Shown here piece after piece: positions 1 through 7,950 of a DNA stretch of 64,000 nucleotides. Both the position numbers and the translations under genes were made by a program. Source of the DNA: Streptomyces rubrogriseus (GTDB taxonomy: Bacteria; Actinomycetota; Actinomycetes; Streptomycetales; Streptomycetaceae); NCBI RefSeq assembly GCF_027947575.1, contig NZ_CP116256.1, positions 4,030,001-4,094,000 of the forward strand. Reading direction: 5' to 3'. Position 1 is the stretch's first letter. The number at the start of each line of letters is the position of its first letter. Below the pieces are notes generated by a model. The model worked only from the letters and a program-made list of their open reading frames with translations. It searched no databases and was not told the origin of the DNA.

Positions 1-227
1 AGGCGGCATACGAGGTCACCGGGGCCGCCGGGGACCTGTGCACCCCCGTGCTTCCCTGGGGGGACATGGATGTGTCGCCCTGCCTGGCCCGGGCCGAGAC
101 CACCCACGACCCGTCGGGATTCACCGTCCGCTACGCCGCACTCGACGACCTGATCCGCATGCGCCGTGCCCTCGGGCGGCCGAAGGACCACCGCCGCGCG
201 GACGAACTCACCCGCCTGCTTCCCTGA
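1..227 (+). CDS. C-terminal end of a nucleotidyltransferase-like protein (5' truncated by window)
   Basis: An open frame enters from the left edge (first full codon at 3) and stops at TGA 225-227, giving 74 residues. It has a strongly third-position-GC codon pattern. The tail reads LIRMRRALGRPKD followed by HRRADELTRLL. This resembles the C-terminal L-x-M-K-x-A-x-GRPKD-x-x-D segment of small nucleotidyltransferases of the AbiEii/hypothetical type. The catalytic part lies outside the window, so function is unproven. It converges with the TetR gene that stops 10 bp away. Confidence 0.6.
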   Translation, partial: AAYEVTGAAGDLCTPVLPWGDMDVSPCLARAETTHDPSGFTVRYAALDDLIRMRRALGRPKDHRRADELTRLLP

Positions 228-237
228 CCGGGGTGGC

Positions 238-804
238 TCACGTCCCGGCGAGGGCGGCCCGCAGCCGGTCGGTCACCGTGTCCAGGCAGCTGTCGAAACC
301 GATGCGTCCCCCGGCGTCGATCCAGCGTCGGAAGGCGACACCGAAGGCCACCGTGGCGAGCTGTGCGACGAGTTCGGCCGTGTCGGTCTCCACCCCCCGC
401 CGGACGAGGGCGTCGCGGACCGCCCGGGTGATCGCGGCCGCCTTGGTCCGTTCGCGCTCCTGCAACTCGGGGCTGGCGTCGATGACCGTCCGCCGCTCCG
501 CAGAGTCGTGCACCTGCGCCACCAGTTCGGTGCCGACACGGGACATCGCCTCGAGGACGGCGGTGAGCGGAGCCGCGTCGGGCTCCGCCGCCAGGACGGC
601 CTCCGCCAGCGCCGGGGGCAGGAGTTCCGAGCCGCCGAACAGGACCTCCCGCTTGTCCGGGAAGTAACGGAAGTACGAGCGCCGGGTGAGTCCGGCCCGC
701 TCGGCGATGTCGGTCACGGTCACGTCGTCGTAGCCGCGCTCCAGGTACAGCTCCAGAGCCGCCCGCTTCAGGCGCTGCTCCGCACCCGGGTCCCACCTTG
801 CCAT
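238..804 (-). CDS. TetR family transcriptional regulator
   Basis: This is a 188-residue protein, the usual TetR length. Residues about 8-55 form the DNA-binding HTH, with the family hallmark LTRRSYFRYFPDKREVLF; the remainder is the helical ligand/dimer domain. It is divergent from the saccharopine-dehydrogenase-like gene that begins about 120 bp away, so it probably represses that gene and itself. A TAGAGT -10-like hexamer ends 6 nt before the ATG, which suggests a leaderless transcript. The ligand cannot be predicted. Confidence 0.9.
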   Translation of the reverse strand: MARWDPGAEQRLKRAALELYLERGYDDVTVTDIAERAGLTRRSYFRYFPDKREVLFGGSELLPPALAEAVLAAEPDAAPLTAVLEAMSRVGTELVAQVHDSAERRTVIDASPELQERERTKAAAITRAVRDALVRRGVETDTAELVAQLATVAFGVAFRRWIDAGGRIGFDSCLDTVTDRLRAALAGT

Positions 805-858
805 GGTCCGACTCTAACAGGTGATGTCTCGCTGTGTCGTCAGTGCTAGCCTGAAGTC
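805..858. promoter_or_regulatory. Divergent promoter region with candidate TetR operator
   Basis: An imperfect inverted repeat TGATGTCTC-gct-GTGTCGTCA (822-842, 6 of 9 positions paired) sits between back-to-back -10-like hexamers. TAGAGT lies on the minus strand at 811-816 and TAGCCT on the plus strand at 847-852. The arrangement fits autorepression by the adjacent TetR; it is inferred from position only. Confidence 0.4.
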
Positions 859-924
859 ATGGCACGGTGTGTCATCACCGGGGTGTGCGTCCCGGTGCCG
901 CCCGGAGCAGACAGGGACAGGGCC

Positions 925-2043
925 ATGACCGAGACCAGCGGGACCGGCGGAACGACCGGAGTGAACAGGACGGACGACGAGGTGTGGATCGTCGGGGCCA
1001 CCGGCCGGGTGGGCCGGGGCGTGGCCGGGCGACTGGCCGCGCGGGGACTGGCGGTCGTACCGGTCGGGCGCAGCCGCGAGCGGATGGCCGCGGCAGGCGC
1101 CGAAGCCGGCCTCCCCGCCGACGCGAAGGTCGTCGTCGCCGACTCGGCGGAGCGGATCGCGCAGGAGGTGGTGCGCCGGCACCCCCGGGTCGTGGTGAAC
1201 ACGATGGGCGACTACGCCACCACGGCGCCGGTGATCGCCCGTGCCTGCATGTCCGGCGGCGGCCACTACGTCGACCAGGCCAACGACGTCGTCGCCGTCC
1301 GGGGACTCCTCGCCCTGCACGAGGAAGCGACCCGAGCGGGCAGCACCCTGGTCACCGGCGCCGGATTCGGGGTGCTGGCGACGGAGGCGGTCGTGCTGAA
1401 GCTGTGCGAGGGGCGACCCGCGCCGCACCGGGTGCGAGTCGACTCCGTGGCCTCGGTGGCCGTCGAGGCCGGTGCCCTCGGTGCCGCCCTGGCCTCGGGC
1501 ATCGTGGACGCACTCACCGCCGGCGGGCGGCGCTACGCCGACGGAGAGCTGGTGCGCTCGCGCCTCGGCGCCGACCCGCGGCGACTCACCTTCCCCGACG
1601 GGACGTCGGCCAAGACGGCGGGTGTCGCCTCCGGCGAACTCGTCGCGGCGCGGGCGGCGGCCGAGGCACCGTTCGTCACCGCGACGTCCTCCCTCGCGCC
1701 GACCGCTCCGCTCCTGCGCGCCGTGGTACCGCTGCTCGGCCGCCTGCTGTCCGTCCCGGCACTGCGGCGCCTCGCCGTCGACCGGCTCGGCCGGGTCACC
1801 GTGAAGGCCGCGCCCCGTCCACGCGAGCACTCCTGGGGCCACGCCGTCGTGGAGTGGGCCGACGGCACCCGGCGCGAGGGCTGGCTCCGGGCCGGCGAGG
1901 GCATGGACTTCACGACCGACGTCACCGCCACCGTCACCGCACTGCTGGCCCGCGGCGCCGGCCGACCCGGGGCCTGGACACCGGCGGCCGCCCTCGGAGC
2001 CGACCTGGCGACCAGCGCCGGCGGAACCTTCGTACTGGACTGA
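925..2043 (+). CDS. Saccharopine-dehydrogenase-like NAD(P)-binding oxidoreductase
   Basis: The protein is 372 residues from ATG 925. An N-terminal Rossmann fold shows VWIVGATGRVGRGVAG, typical of the saccharopine dehydrogenase NADP-binding and trans-acting enoyl-reductase superfamily. The substrate is unknown. I prefer 925 because AGGGACAGG precedes it and the residues upstream look non-coding. An in-frame ATG at 859, 6 nt after a TAGCCT -10-like box, could give a leaderless form 22 residues longer. The gene is divergent from and probably controlled by the TetR at 238-804. It ends in a convergent terminator shared with the next gene. Confidence 0.8.
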   Translation: MTETSGTGGTTGVNRTDDEVWIVGATGRVGRGVAGRLAARGLAVVPVGRSRERMAAAGAEAGLPADAKVVVADSAERIAQEVVRRHPRVVVNTMGDYATTAPVIARACMSGGGHYVDQANDVVAVRGLLALHEEATRAGSTLVTGAGFGVLATEAVVLKLCEGRPAPHRVRVDSVASVAVEAGALGAALASGIVDALTAGGRRYADGELVRSRLGADPRRLTFPDGTSAKTAGVASGELVAARAAAEAPFVTATSSLAPTAPLLRAVVPLLGRLLSVPALRRLAVDRLGRVTVKAAPRPREHSWGHAVVEWADGTRREGWLRAGEGMDFTTDVTATVTALLARGAGRPGAWTPAAALGADLATSAGGTFVLD

Positions 2044-2048
2044 CGTCC

Positions 2049-2090
2049 ACCGGCCGCCGCCGTCCCGGGTGGGGCCGGGCGGCGGCCGGT
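2049..2090. terminator. Bidirectional hairpin terminator
   Basis: A perfect 13-bp stem ACCGGCCGCCGCC / GGCGGCGGCCGGT with a 16-nt loop lies between the convergent stops at 2043 and 2145. There is no U tract, as is normal in Streptomyces. Confidence 0.7.
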
Positions 2091-2144
2091 CGCGGTGCCC
2101 TCGCGCTCGTACGGCCGGACGCCACGCGGCGCGGGCGGCGGGGC

Positions 2145-5100
2145 TCAGCCCACCGAGAGCCGGACCAGCCCCTCGTGTGCGTGCGGCGCACCCTGCACCG
2201 TCACCGCGACGTACCGGGCCGAGCCCGCCCGGGTGAGCCGGCGCACGCGGCCACGGCCGTCCAGGGTGCCGGCCTGCTGGTAGCGCACCCCGTCGGTGCT
2301 GAACTCCACGCGGGCCGCCGGCGCCGCGCCGGTCCTCCACCGCGCCTCCACCCACCGCACCTCGGCGCGCGTCCCCAGGTCGACCACCATGCGACCGTCC
2401 CGACCGGGGCGCCAGGCCGTGTCCGGGTCGCCGTCCACGGCGGCGTCAGGACTGGACATCCCCGGCGGCAGGGGATTGGTCGGGAAGGTGTTCCGGCCCA
2501 GGGCGTGGTCGTGGTGCGGGAAGGCCTGCGCCCCGCGCAGCGTCACCCGCGTCTCCCGTCCGCCCCGCACGGTCGCCTCGGTGCCGCGGCCCTGGGCCTC
2601 GATCCGCAGCCGGCAGTGGGCGCCGGACAGGATCAGGGTCGCCCCGTCGGCCACCCGGACCCGCAGCCCGGAGGGCAGGGAGCGGCCGGACAGCGCACTG
2701 AGGGTGAAGCGCGGCGCGAGCAGCGAGGCCGATGCCGCGTCCAGCCGCGCACCGTAGTCGATGCCCTCCCGGGTCACCGTCTGCTCACCCTCGTAGACCT
2801 CCCGGCTGCCGCCCTGCTGCGGCACCGCGACCCGGGTCTCCACCTCGTTGGCCGACAGGTTGAACAGGCTCAGGTACCCGTCCACCCGCGCCGCGCGGAC
2901 CCGGCCGTCCCCGGCGGTGGGCGCGGCGCGACGGGCCAGCGCGCTCAGCTCCCCGGCGGACACACCGCAGTGCCCCTCGATCACCAGCGGCTCCCGGGCC
3001 CCTTCGGCCGGGACGATCGTGTCGCCGTACACCGCCAGCGTGTGCTCGCTCCCGCCGCGGACGACGAGCCCGGCCCGGCCGTCGACGTCGAGCCAGCCGC
3101 CGCCGCTGCGCAGCGAGGGGGCCGGGCCGGTCGCCAGGTCGGTCCACCGCTCGCCGTCCGGCGAACCCTGCACCCGGTAGGAGCGGCCGGCGGCCGCCTC
3201 CCAGCGCAGCGTGACCCGGTCCAGCGCGCGCTCGGCGCCGAGGTCGACGGCCCACCAGCTGTCCGCCCGCTTGCGGTCCTCGCGCGAGACCGCCCAGCGG
3301 CTTGCGCCGTTGCCGTCCACGGCCAGCTCCGGCCCCATGCCGGCCGACTGGGAGGAGGCCGTCGCCGTGCCGCCCCGCGCGAGGTCGGGCCCCTCGGCCC
3401 CGTCCCGCGCCTCGACCGCGTACAGCGAGTACCCGTACGCCGGGTCGGGCTGGACGCCCAGCATGCGCAGGTGCCGCACCGTCGTGCCGGGGAAGGTCAG
3501 TTCGTCGACGCGCCCCGCGGCCGAGGGCGTGGCGTCCTGCGCGCGGACCGTGGCCGAGCCCTCCGCGAACCGGTAGGTGCGGCTGCCGTCGAGGCCCGCC
3601 ACCCCGGGCATGGTCAGGTTGTGCACCTCAAGCCGCGAAGCCGCCGCACCCGGCCCCTCGCAGGCGTAGACGACGGCGCCCGTGGGGAGTGTCGCGTACC
3701 CGGCGAAGCCCTCGCCGAGGCGCAGCACCGTGGCGCTGCCGTCGAAGCCGTCCCGCAGCGCCGTGTGCACGCGCACCGTCCTGCCGGTGACCTCCGCGGC
3801 GGTCGAGGGCAGGAACATCGGGGTGGCGCCGCCGAGCCGGAACAGCCAGTCGTCGTGCGCCGGCTGCCAGGCGAACTTCACGAACCCGGGCTTCGTCACC
3901 GCACCCGCCCAGGCCGCGGGCGACTGGTGGGACACCAGACCCGGACCGGTCCCGAAGTCGGTGACCCCCGACGCGTACGCGAACAACTCCGCGCGGGACA
4001 GGGGACGTACCCGCGGCCCCGCCTGCGGCCACACGTGCAGCAGATAGCTGATGGCCAGCTCCGCCCGCGCCTCCGGCTCGTACTTGGGCTCGCCCGAGAA
4101 CTTCGCCAGCCGGTACTCGGGCGGGTAGGCCTGGTACGCCTCCAGGCGTGCGGCCAGCTCCGTCTCGGCGCGGGCCGCCGCCCGGTCTCCCGCCACCCGC
4201 GACAGGAAGGCCAGCGGTATGACATCCCTGCCGTACAGGTGCTCGCGGTCGTCCACCATCGGCATCAGCGGCTCGCCCGCGTCCGACATGACGCCCAGCA
4301 GGGTCCGCCACAGCGGCTCCGCGTTGGGCTGTCTCGTCAGGACCTCGGGCAGCGGCTGCCCCGCGGCGAGGAAGTGTGCCGCGTTGCGCCCGGAGGTGCG
4401 CCACATCTCCTCCTGGTAGTGCGGACCGAAGGAGCCGTGGTTCTCCACGATGAAGGTGTCGTACGCGTTGTGCGCGGTGTTGTGCGAGACCGGTACCCCG
4501 TCCACCCGCGCGGGGTTGGCCAGGTCGGCGGGCGGCAGGCCGCCCTCGTTGCGCGACCAGGTGCCGTAGTCGGCCGCCCACTCGGAACGGCGCCGGTCGT
4601 CCGGGGCCCAGGCCAGCGCCGGAGCGAGGGTCTGCGCGTAGAGCCCCATCTCCTCCAGCTTGGTGTCGCCGACGTACCCGCCCGCGAGTCCGTTCGGGGT
4701 CCAGGAGCCGGAGTACGGGTCGTCGCCCGTGCCCAGGGAGTGCGTGTACGCCGCCTGTTCGCGGGTGATGGTGTCGACCGCGGAGCGGGTGGCGGCGTCG
4801 AGCTCGTCCCACAGCAGGTGTGCGGCGAGGACGAAGTACGACTGGAACGTGGTGTCGAAGAACAGGGTGCGGCCCCACTGGGTGCCGCCGGTCAGCCGGT
4901 TGGAGGCGGCGTAGTGGCGCAGCGTCGCCAGGGTGCGGCGCCTGAGCGTCTCCCGGTCGACGCCGGCCGCGTCCTCGTCGAAGGCCCCGTGCGTCAGCAG
5001 TACGGCATGCCCGAGGACGACGGCGAACCCGAAGTTCCGGTCGCTGTAGGCCCCCTTGGCCTCGTCCCACTGCGTCTCGGACCAGCGGGTGTGCCGCAGC

Positions 5101-5279
5101 AGCACGCGGTGGTAGGTGGCGGCGACGTCGTCCGGCGGGTCGACGCTACGGGCGGCTCCGGAAGGGGCCGCGGCGGCCGACGGGGACCCCAGGGCCGGCT
5201 GGAGGGCGGCCGCGGCGCCGGTCGCGCCGAGGAGTTGCAGGAGGAGCCTGCGGCCTACAGGGAGGGAAACGGGGCCCAT
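2145..5279 (-). CDS. Tat-exported protein with helical toroid-like domain and two discoidin (F5/8 type C) domains
   Basis: This 1,044-residue protein begins with a twin-arginine signal (VGRRLLLQLLG followed by an Ala-rich stretch). Residues about 45-480 are Trp/His-rich and helical, reminiscent of alpha/alpha-toroid glycosidases or lyases (NTAHNAYDTFIVENHGSFG), and are followed by a beta-rich region. Two discoidin/CBM32-like domains lie at about 635-755 (ATASSQSAG, AVDGNGASRW, WWAVDLG) and 930-1044 (AVDGDPDTAW, MVVDLG). I do not recognise the catalytic family. The neighbouring GH127 suggests a role in extracellular plant polysaccharide breakdown. ATG 5279 is chosen over an upstream GTG because AAGGA sits 5 nt ahead. 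A LacI-type palindrome lies just upstream. Confidence 0.75.
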   Translation of the reverse strand: MGPVSLPVGRRLLLQLLGATGAAAALQPALGSPSAAAAPSGAARSVDPPDDVAATYHRVLLRHTRWSETQWDEAKGAYSDRNFGFAVVLGHAVLLTHGAFDEDAAGVDRETLRRRTLATLRHYAASNRLTGGTQWGRTLFFDTTFQSYFVLAAHLLWDELDAATRSAVDTITREQAAYTHSLGTGDDPYSGSWTPNGLAGGYVGDTKLEEMGLYAQTLAPALAWAPDDRRRSEWAADYGTWSRNEGGLPPADLANPARVDGVPVSHNTAHNAYDTFIVENHGSFGPHYQEEMWRTSGRNAAHFLAAGQPLPEVLTRQPNAEPLWRTLLGVMSDAGEPLMPMVDDREHLYGRDVIPLAFLSRVAGDRAAARAETELAARLEAYQAYPPEYRLAKFSGEPKYEPEARAELAISYLLHVWPQAGPRVRPLSRAELFAYASGVTDFGTGPGLVSHQSPAAWAGAVTKPGFVKFAWQPAHDDWLFRLGGATPMFLPSTAAEVTGRTVRVHTALRDGFDGSATVLRLGEGFAGYATLPTGAVVYACEGPGAAASRLEVHNLTMPGVAGLDGSRTYRFAEGSATVRAQDATPSAAGRVDELTFPGTTVRHLRMLGVQPDPAYGYSLYAVEARDGAEGPDLARGGTATASSQSAGMGPELAVDGNGASRWAVSREDRKRADSWWAVDLGAERALDRVTLRWEAAAGRSYRVQGSPDGERWTDLATGPAPSLRSGGGWLDVDGRAGLVVRGGSEHTLAVYGDTIVPAEGAREPLVIEGHCGVSAGELSALARRAAPTAGDGRVRAARVDGYLSLFNLSANEVETRVAVPQQGGSREVYEGEQTVTREGIDYGARLDAASASLLAPRFTLSALSGRSLPSGLRVRVADGATLILSGAHCRLRIEAQGRGTEATVRGGRETRVTLRGAQAFPHHDHALGRNTFPTNPLPPGMSSPDAAVDGDPDTAWRPGRDGRMVVDLGTRAEVRWVEARWRTGAAPAARVEFSTDGVRYQQAGTLDGRGRVRRLTRAGSARYVAVTVQGAPHAHEGLVRLSVG

Positions 5280-5299
5280 GATGGTCCTTTTCACCAGGC

Positions 5300-5311
5300 G
5301 ACAACGTTGTC
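5300..5311. promoter_or_regulatory. LacI-family-type operator
   Basis: A perfect 12-bp palindrome GACAACGTTGTC with the central CG step typical of LacI/GalR operators lies 21 bp upstream of the discoidin-protein start. No LacI-type gene is in the window, so the regulator would act from elsewhere. Confidence 0.5.
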
Positions 5312-5357
5312 AACGCGGTCATCCTCGAACGACCCGCACACCCGTGTCAATGGCCGT

Positions 5358-7676
5358 TCAGCGCAGGATGCGCCAGCGGTTGTCGGCCGTACCGTCGTCC
5401 GCGTCCTGTACGACGAAGGCGCCGACGGCGGTGGAGCCGTCCCGGACGGCGAGCAGTTTCCCGCTGTGGGAGTTGCGGATCGTGAAGGTGCCGTCGCCCT
5501 GGTCCAGGAGCGTCCAGCGGTGGTCCGCGGTGCCGTTGTCCGCCCACTGCAGCACGGTGGCGCCGTCGGCCGTGGACATGTCGAGCACGCCGAGCACCTT
5601 GCCGCTGTGGACGTTGCGCAGGCGGTGGGTGCCGCCGGTGTCGGGCACCAGCTCCCAGTCGTGGTCGGCGGTCCCGGAGTCGGTCCAGAGCAGGGCGCGG
5701 CCGCCGTCGGCGGTGGACATGTCCTGGATGCCCAGCACCAGGGCGCTCGCGGCGTTGGCGATGCGGGCGGAGGCGAGGCCGCTGGTGTGCCAGTAGACGG
5801 TGTAGTTGTGCCCGTGGGCGTCGTGGAACGGGCCGAGGTCCACGGTGGCACCGTTCGCGGTGGCGGTGAAGGCCAGCGCGGTGGAGCCGGTCCGCCTGAT
5901 GGAGCCGACGTCCAGGGCGGGGAGGGCGGACAGGACGGTGTCCCCGTAGTTCCCGGACAGGGTGACCGGGCCGTGGGTGACGGCACCGACGGCCGGGTTG
6001 TCGTTGGCGGGCCGTACGACGGTGCGCATCGGCAGGCGGACGGTGACGGTGTCCCCGGAGGTCCAGGCGCGGTCGACGGTCGCGTAGGTGCCGGGGTCGG
6101 TGGCGATGTCCTGCGGGACGCCGTTGACCCGGATGCTGGCACCGGTGGTCCAGCCGGGGATGCGTACGCGCATGGCCCAGCTGCCGCCGGCGTCGCCGGT
6201 GACCCGCAGCGTCGTGGTGTCGCTCGCCGGGTACGAGGTGGTCTGCGTGACGGTGATGCCGCGTTCGGCCCAGGTGAGGACCGAGGGGACGAACAGGTTC
6301 ACGGTCAGGGTGGTGCCGCCGTCGTGGAAGTAGACGGACTCCATCAGCCGTGTGTGCATCTCCAGGCCGGTGCCCTGGCAGCACCAGAAGGTCGTGTAGT
6401 CGGTGCTCCACGTGCCGCCGCCCCACGCCGGGCCCACACCGCGCCGACCGCCGGGCCTCAGCGGGGTGAAGTAGGTGACGTGGCCGTGCGGATCGGCCGG
6501 GTTCTGCTGGCCGATCACGTGGTTGAGCCACGCCCGCTCGTAGTAGTCGAACAACTCGGCCCGGTCCGGAGTCAGCGCGAACAACTCACGGGTGAGGCCG
6601 AGCATGTTGACGGTGTTGCAGCTCTCGCAGGTGTCGTTCGCCAGGTGCGCGGCGATCGCGTCCGGGGCGCGGAAGTGCTCCGCCTGGCTGTTGCCGCCGA
6701 TGGCGTAGGTGTGGGTGGTGACGCACATGTTCCACGCGTTGGTGGCGATGTCCCGGTAGCGCGTCATGCCGGTGGCCTTGTACTCGCGCACGGCCCCGAT
6801 CCACTTCGGTACCTGCGTGTTGGCGTGCAGCCCCGCCAGCCGGTCCTGGCCCGCCGCCAGCGGGTCGAACACCGCGGCGTGGTCGAACCGCTGGGCGACG
6901 GCGAGCCATCGGGTGTCGCCGGTCTGCTGGCAGAGGTCGGTCAGGACGGCGTTCATGCCGCCGAACTCGGTGCCCAGTACGGTCTGCATCCGCGTGCCGC
7001 TCAGCCGGGCGGTGCGCCGGTCGACCCACCCGGCCAGGGCGAGCAGTACGTCGCGGGCCTGGTCGCTGCCGAGGTGCCGCCACACGTCCAGCAGGCCGGT
7101 GAGGGTCTTGTGGATCGTGTAGTACGGCACGTTGCCGTTGGTCAGCGTTCCGGACTCCAGGGCGGCGAAGTCCGACTCGGGGTAGCCGGAGAGGTACCCG
7201 GCGCCGAAGCCCGCGGCTCCGTTGTTGGCCTGGCACTTGGCCAGCTCGGCCACCATGTACCGGGCCTTGTCCCGGCAGACGGTGTCCCCGGTCACGGCGT
7301 ACACCTGCGCCCACGCGGTGAGGAAGTGGCCCTGCACGTGGCTGCGGAAGGGGAAGTCGGGCGCCTCCCAGCCGCCGGTTGCGGCCGCGCCGTTCGTGGA
7401 CAGGCGGTGGTTGGCGCGGAAGTTGTACAGCAGCCGGTCGACGTCGACGAAACGCAGATAGCTCCGGGTGCGGTCCTGGTTGTCCAGCCACCTGCTCGCG
7501 GTCGGCCTGACCCGGCCGAGGTCGAAGGGGAACACCAGCGCCCCGATGTCGGCCCGGGCCGGAGGGAGGGCCGCTCCGTGGGCGGGGGAGCCGCCGGCGA
7601 GCGGACCGACGGCGGTCGCCGCGGCCGTCGTCCCGGCGATCTGGAGCATGCGCCTTCTGCTGAGGGGCTTGGACAT
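5358..7676 (-). CDS. Secreted beta-L-arabinofuranosidase, GH127, with ricin-type lectin tail
   Basis: This 772-residue protein has a Tat signal (SRRRMLQIAG). The body matches GH127 (old DUF1680). It carries the zinc/nucleophile set known from HypBA1: Glu351-x-Cys353 (TCESCN) and the Cys432-Cys433 pair (FWCCQG). One cysteine of the pair is the expected nucleophile, attacking terminal beta-L-arabinofuranose. The last about 130 residues form a ricin-B/CBM13-type repeat domain (three HSGK/Q-D-W units) that should bind carbohydrate. AGAGGTGG precedes the ATG. The gene lies 78 bp upstream of the discoidin protein on the same strand, possibly as one arabinan or arabinogalactan utilisation unit, although the second gene has its own operator. 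Confidence 0.9.
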   Translation of the reverse strand: MSKPLSRRRMLQIAGTTAAATAVGPLAGGSPAHGAALPPARADIGALVFPFDLGRVRPTASRWLDNQDRTRSYLRFVDVDRLLYNFRANHRLSTNGAAATGGWEAPDFPFRSHVQGHFLTAWAQVYAVTGDTVCRDKARYMVAELAKCQANNGAAGFGAGYLSGYPESDFAALESGTLTNGNVPYYTIHKTLTGLLDVWRHLGSDQARDVLLALAGWVDRRTARLSGTRMQTVLGTEFGGMNAVLTDLCQQTGDTRWLAVAQRFDHAAVFDPLAAGQDRLAGLHANTQVPKWIGAVREYKATGMTRYRDIATNAWNMCVTTHTYAIGGNSQAEHFRAPDAIAAHLANDTCESCNTVNMLGLTRELFALTPDRAELFDYYERAWLNHVIGQQNPADPHGHVTYFTPLRPGGRRGVGPAWGGGTWSTDYTTFWCCQGTGLEMHTRLMESVYFHDGGTTLTVNLFVPSVLTWAERGITVTQTTSYPASDTTTLRVTGDAGGSWAMRVRIPGWTTGASIRVNGVPQDIATDPGTYATVDRAWTSGDTVTVRLPMRTVVRPANDNPAVGAVTHGPVTLSGNYGDTVLSALPALDVGSIRRTGSTALAFTATANGATVDLGPFHDAHGHNYTVYWHTSGLASARIANAASALVLGIQDMSTADGGRALLWTDSGTADHDWELVPDTGGTHRLRNVHSGKVLGVLDMSTADGATVLQWADNGTADHRWTLLDQGDGTFTIRNSHSGKLLAVRDGSTAVGAFVVQDADDGTADNRWRILR

Positions 7677-7736
7677 GGAACCACCTCTTCGTTCGCCGTG
7701 CGGAGCCTGGATGTACGGGAGACGCGGGGTTCGCTA

Positions 7737-7770
7737 TTTCGAACACTGTTCGTGAAATCGTCGAGACGAT
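7737..7770. promoter_or_regulatory. GH127 promoter operators: TTTCGAAC motif plus ATCGTC inverted repeat
   Basis: TTTCGAAC-AC-TGTTC-GTG-AAA spans 7737-7757 and contains the perfect inverted repeat CGAACA-c-TGTTCG. ATCGTC-ga-GACGAT follows at 7757-7770. Both lie 61-94 bp upstream of the GH127 start. The first closely resembles a site upstream of the GH27 gene at 63434-63454. Confidence 0.5.
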
Positions 7771-7950
7771 AGTTCCGGCGCCGACGGGCTGTCAACGTGC
7801 CCGCCGAAGGCACCTGGGGGGTGGTGCCGGCACCACCCGAGATCCGGAGTCTGGGCCAACTGCTTCCCGGGAGAAGGCGGGAGAGGGTTGATCCGTCACC
7901 ACGCATCCGGCCGACGCGGCCGGACACCGACAACGGAGCGAGGGATCAAG

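Noticed and set aside
7731..7752. GGTTCG-type tRNA T-loop signals near 7729, 35685 and 63436
   Set aside because: The surrounding bases do not fold into a cloverleaf, and the sites lie in promoter positions.
867..7772. A 2,301-codon open frame on the plus strand covering three genes
   Set aside because: It is an antisense or out-of-frame shadow rich in Arg/Gly/Pro with no domain; real genes on both strands explain the region. The same holds for the 1,361-codon plus-strand frame at 59312-63397 and the 1,138- and 1,152-codon minus-strand frames.
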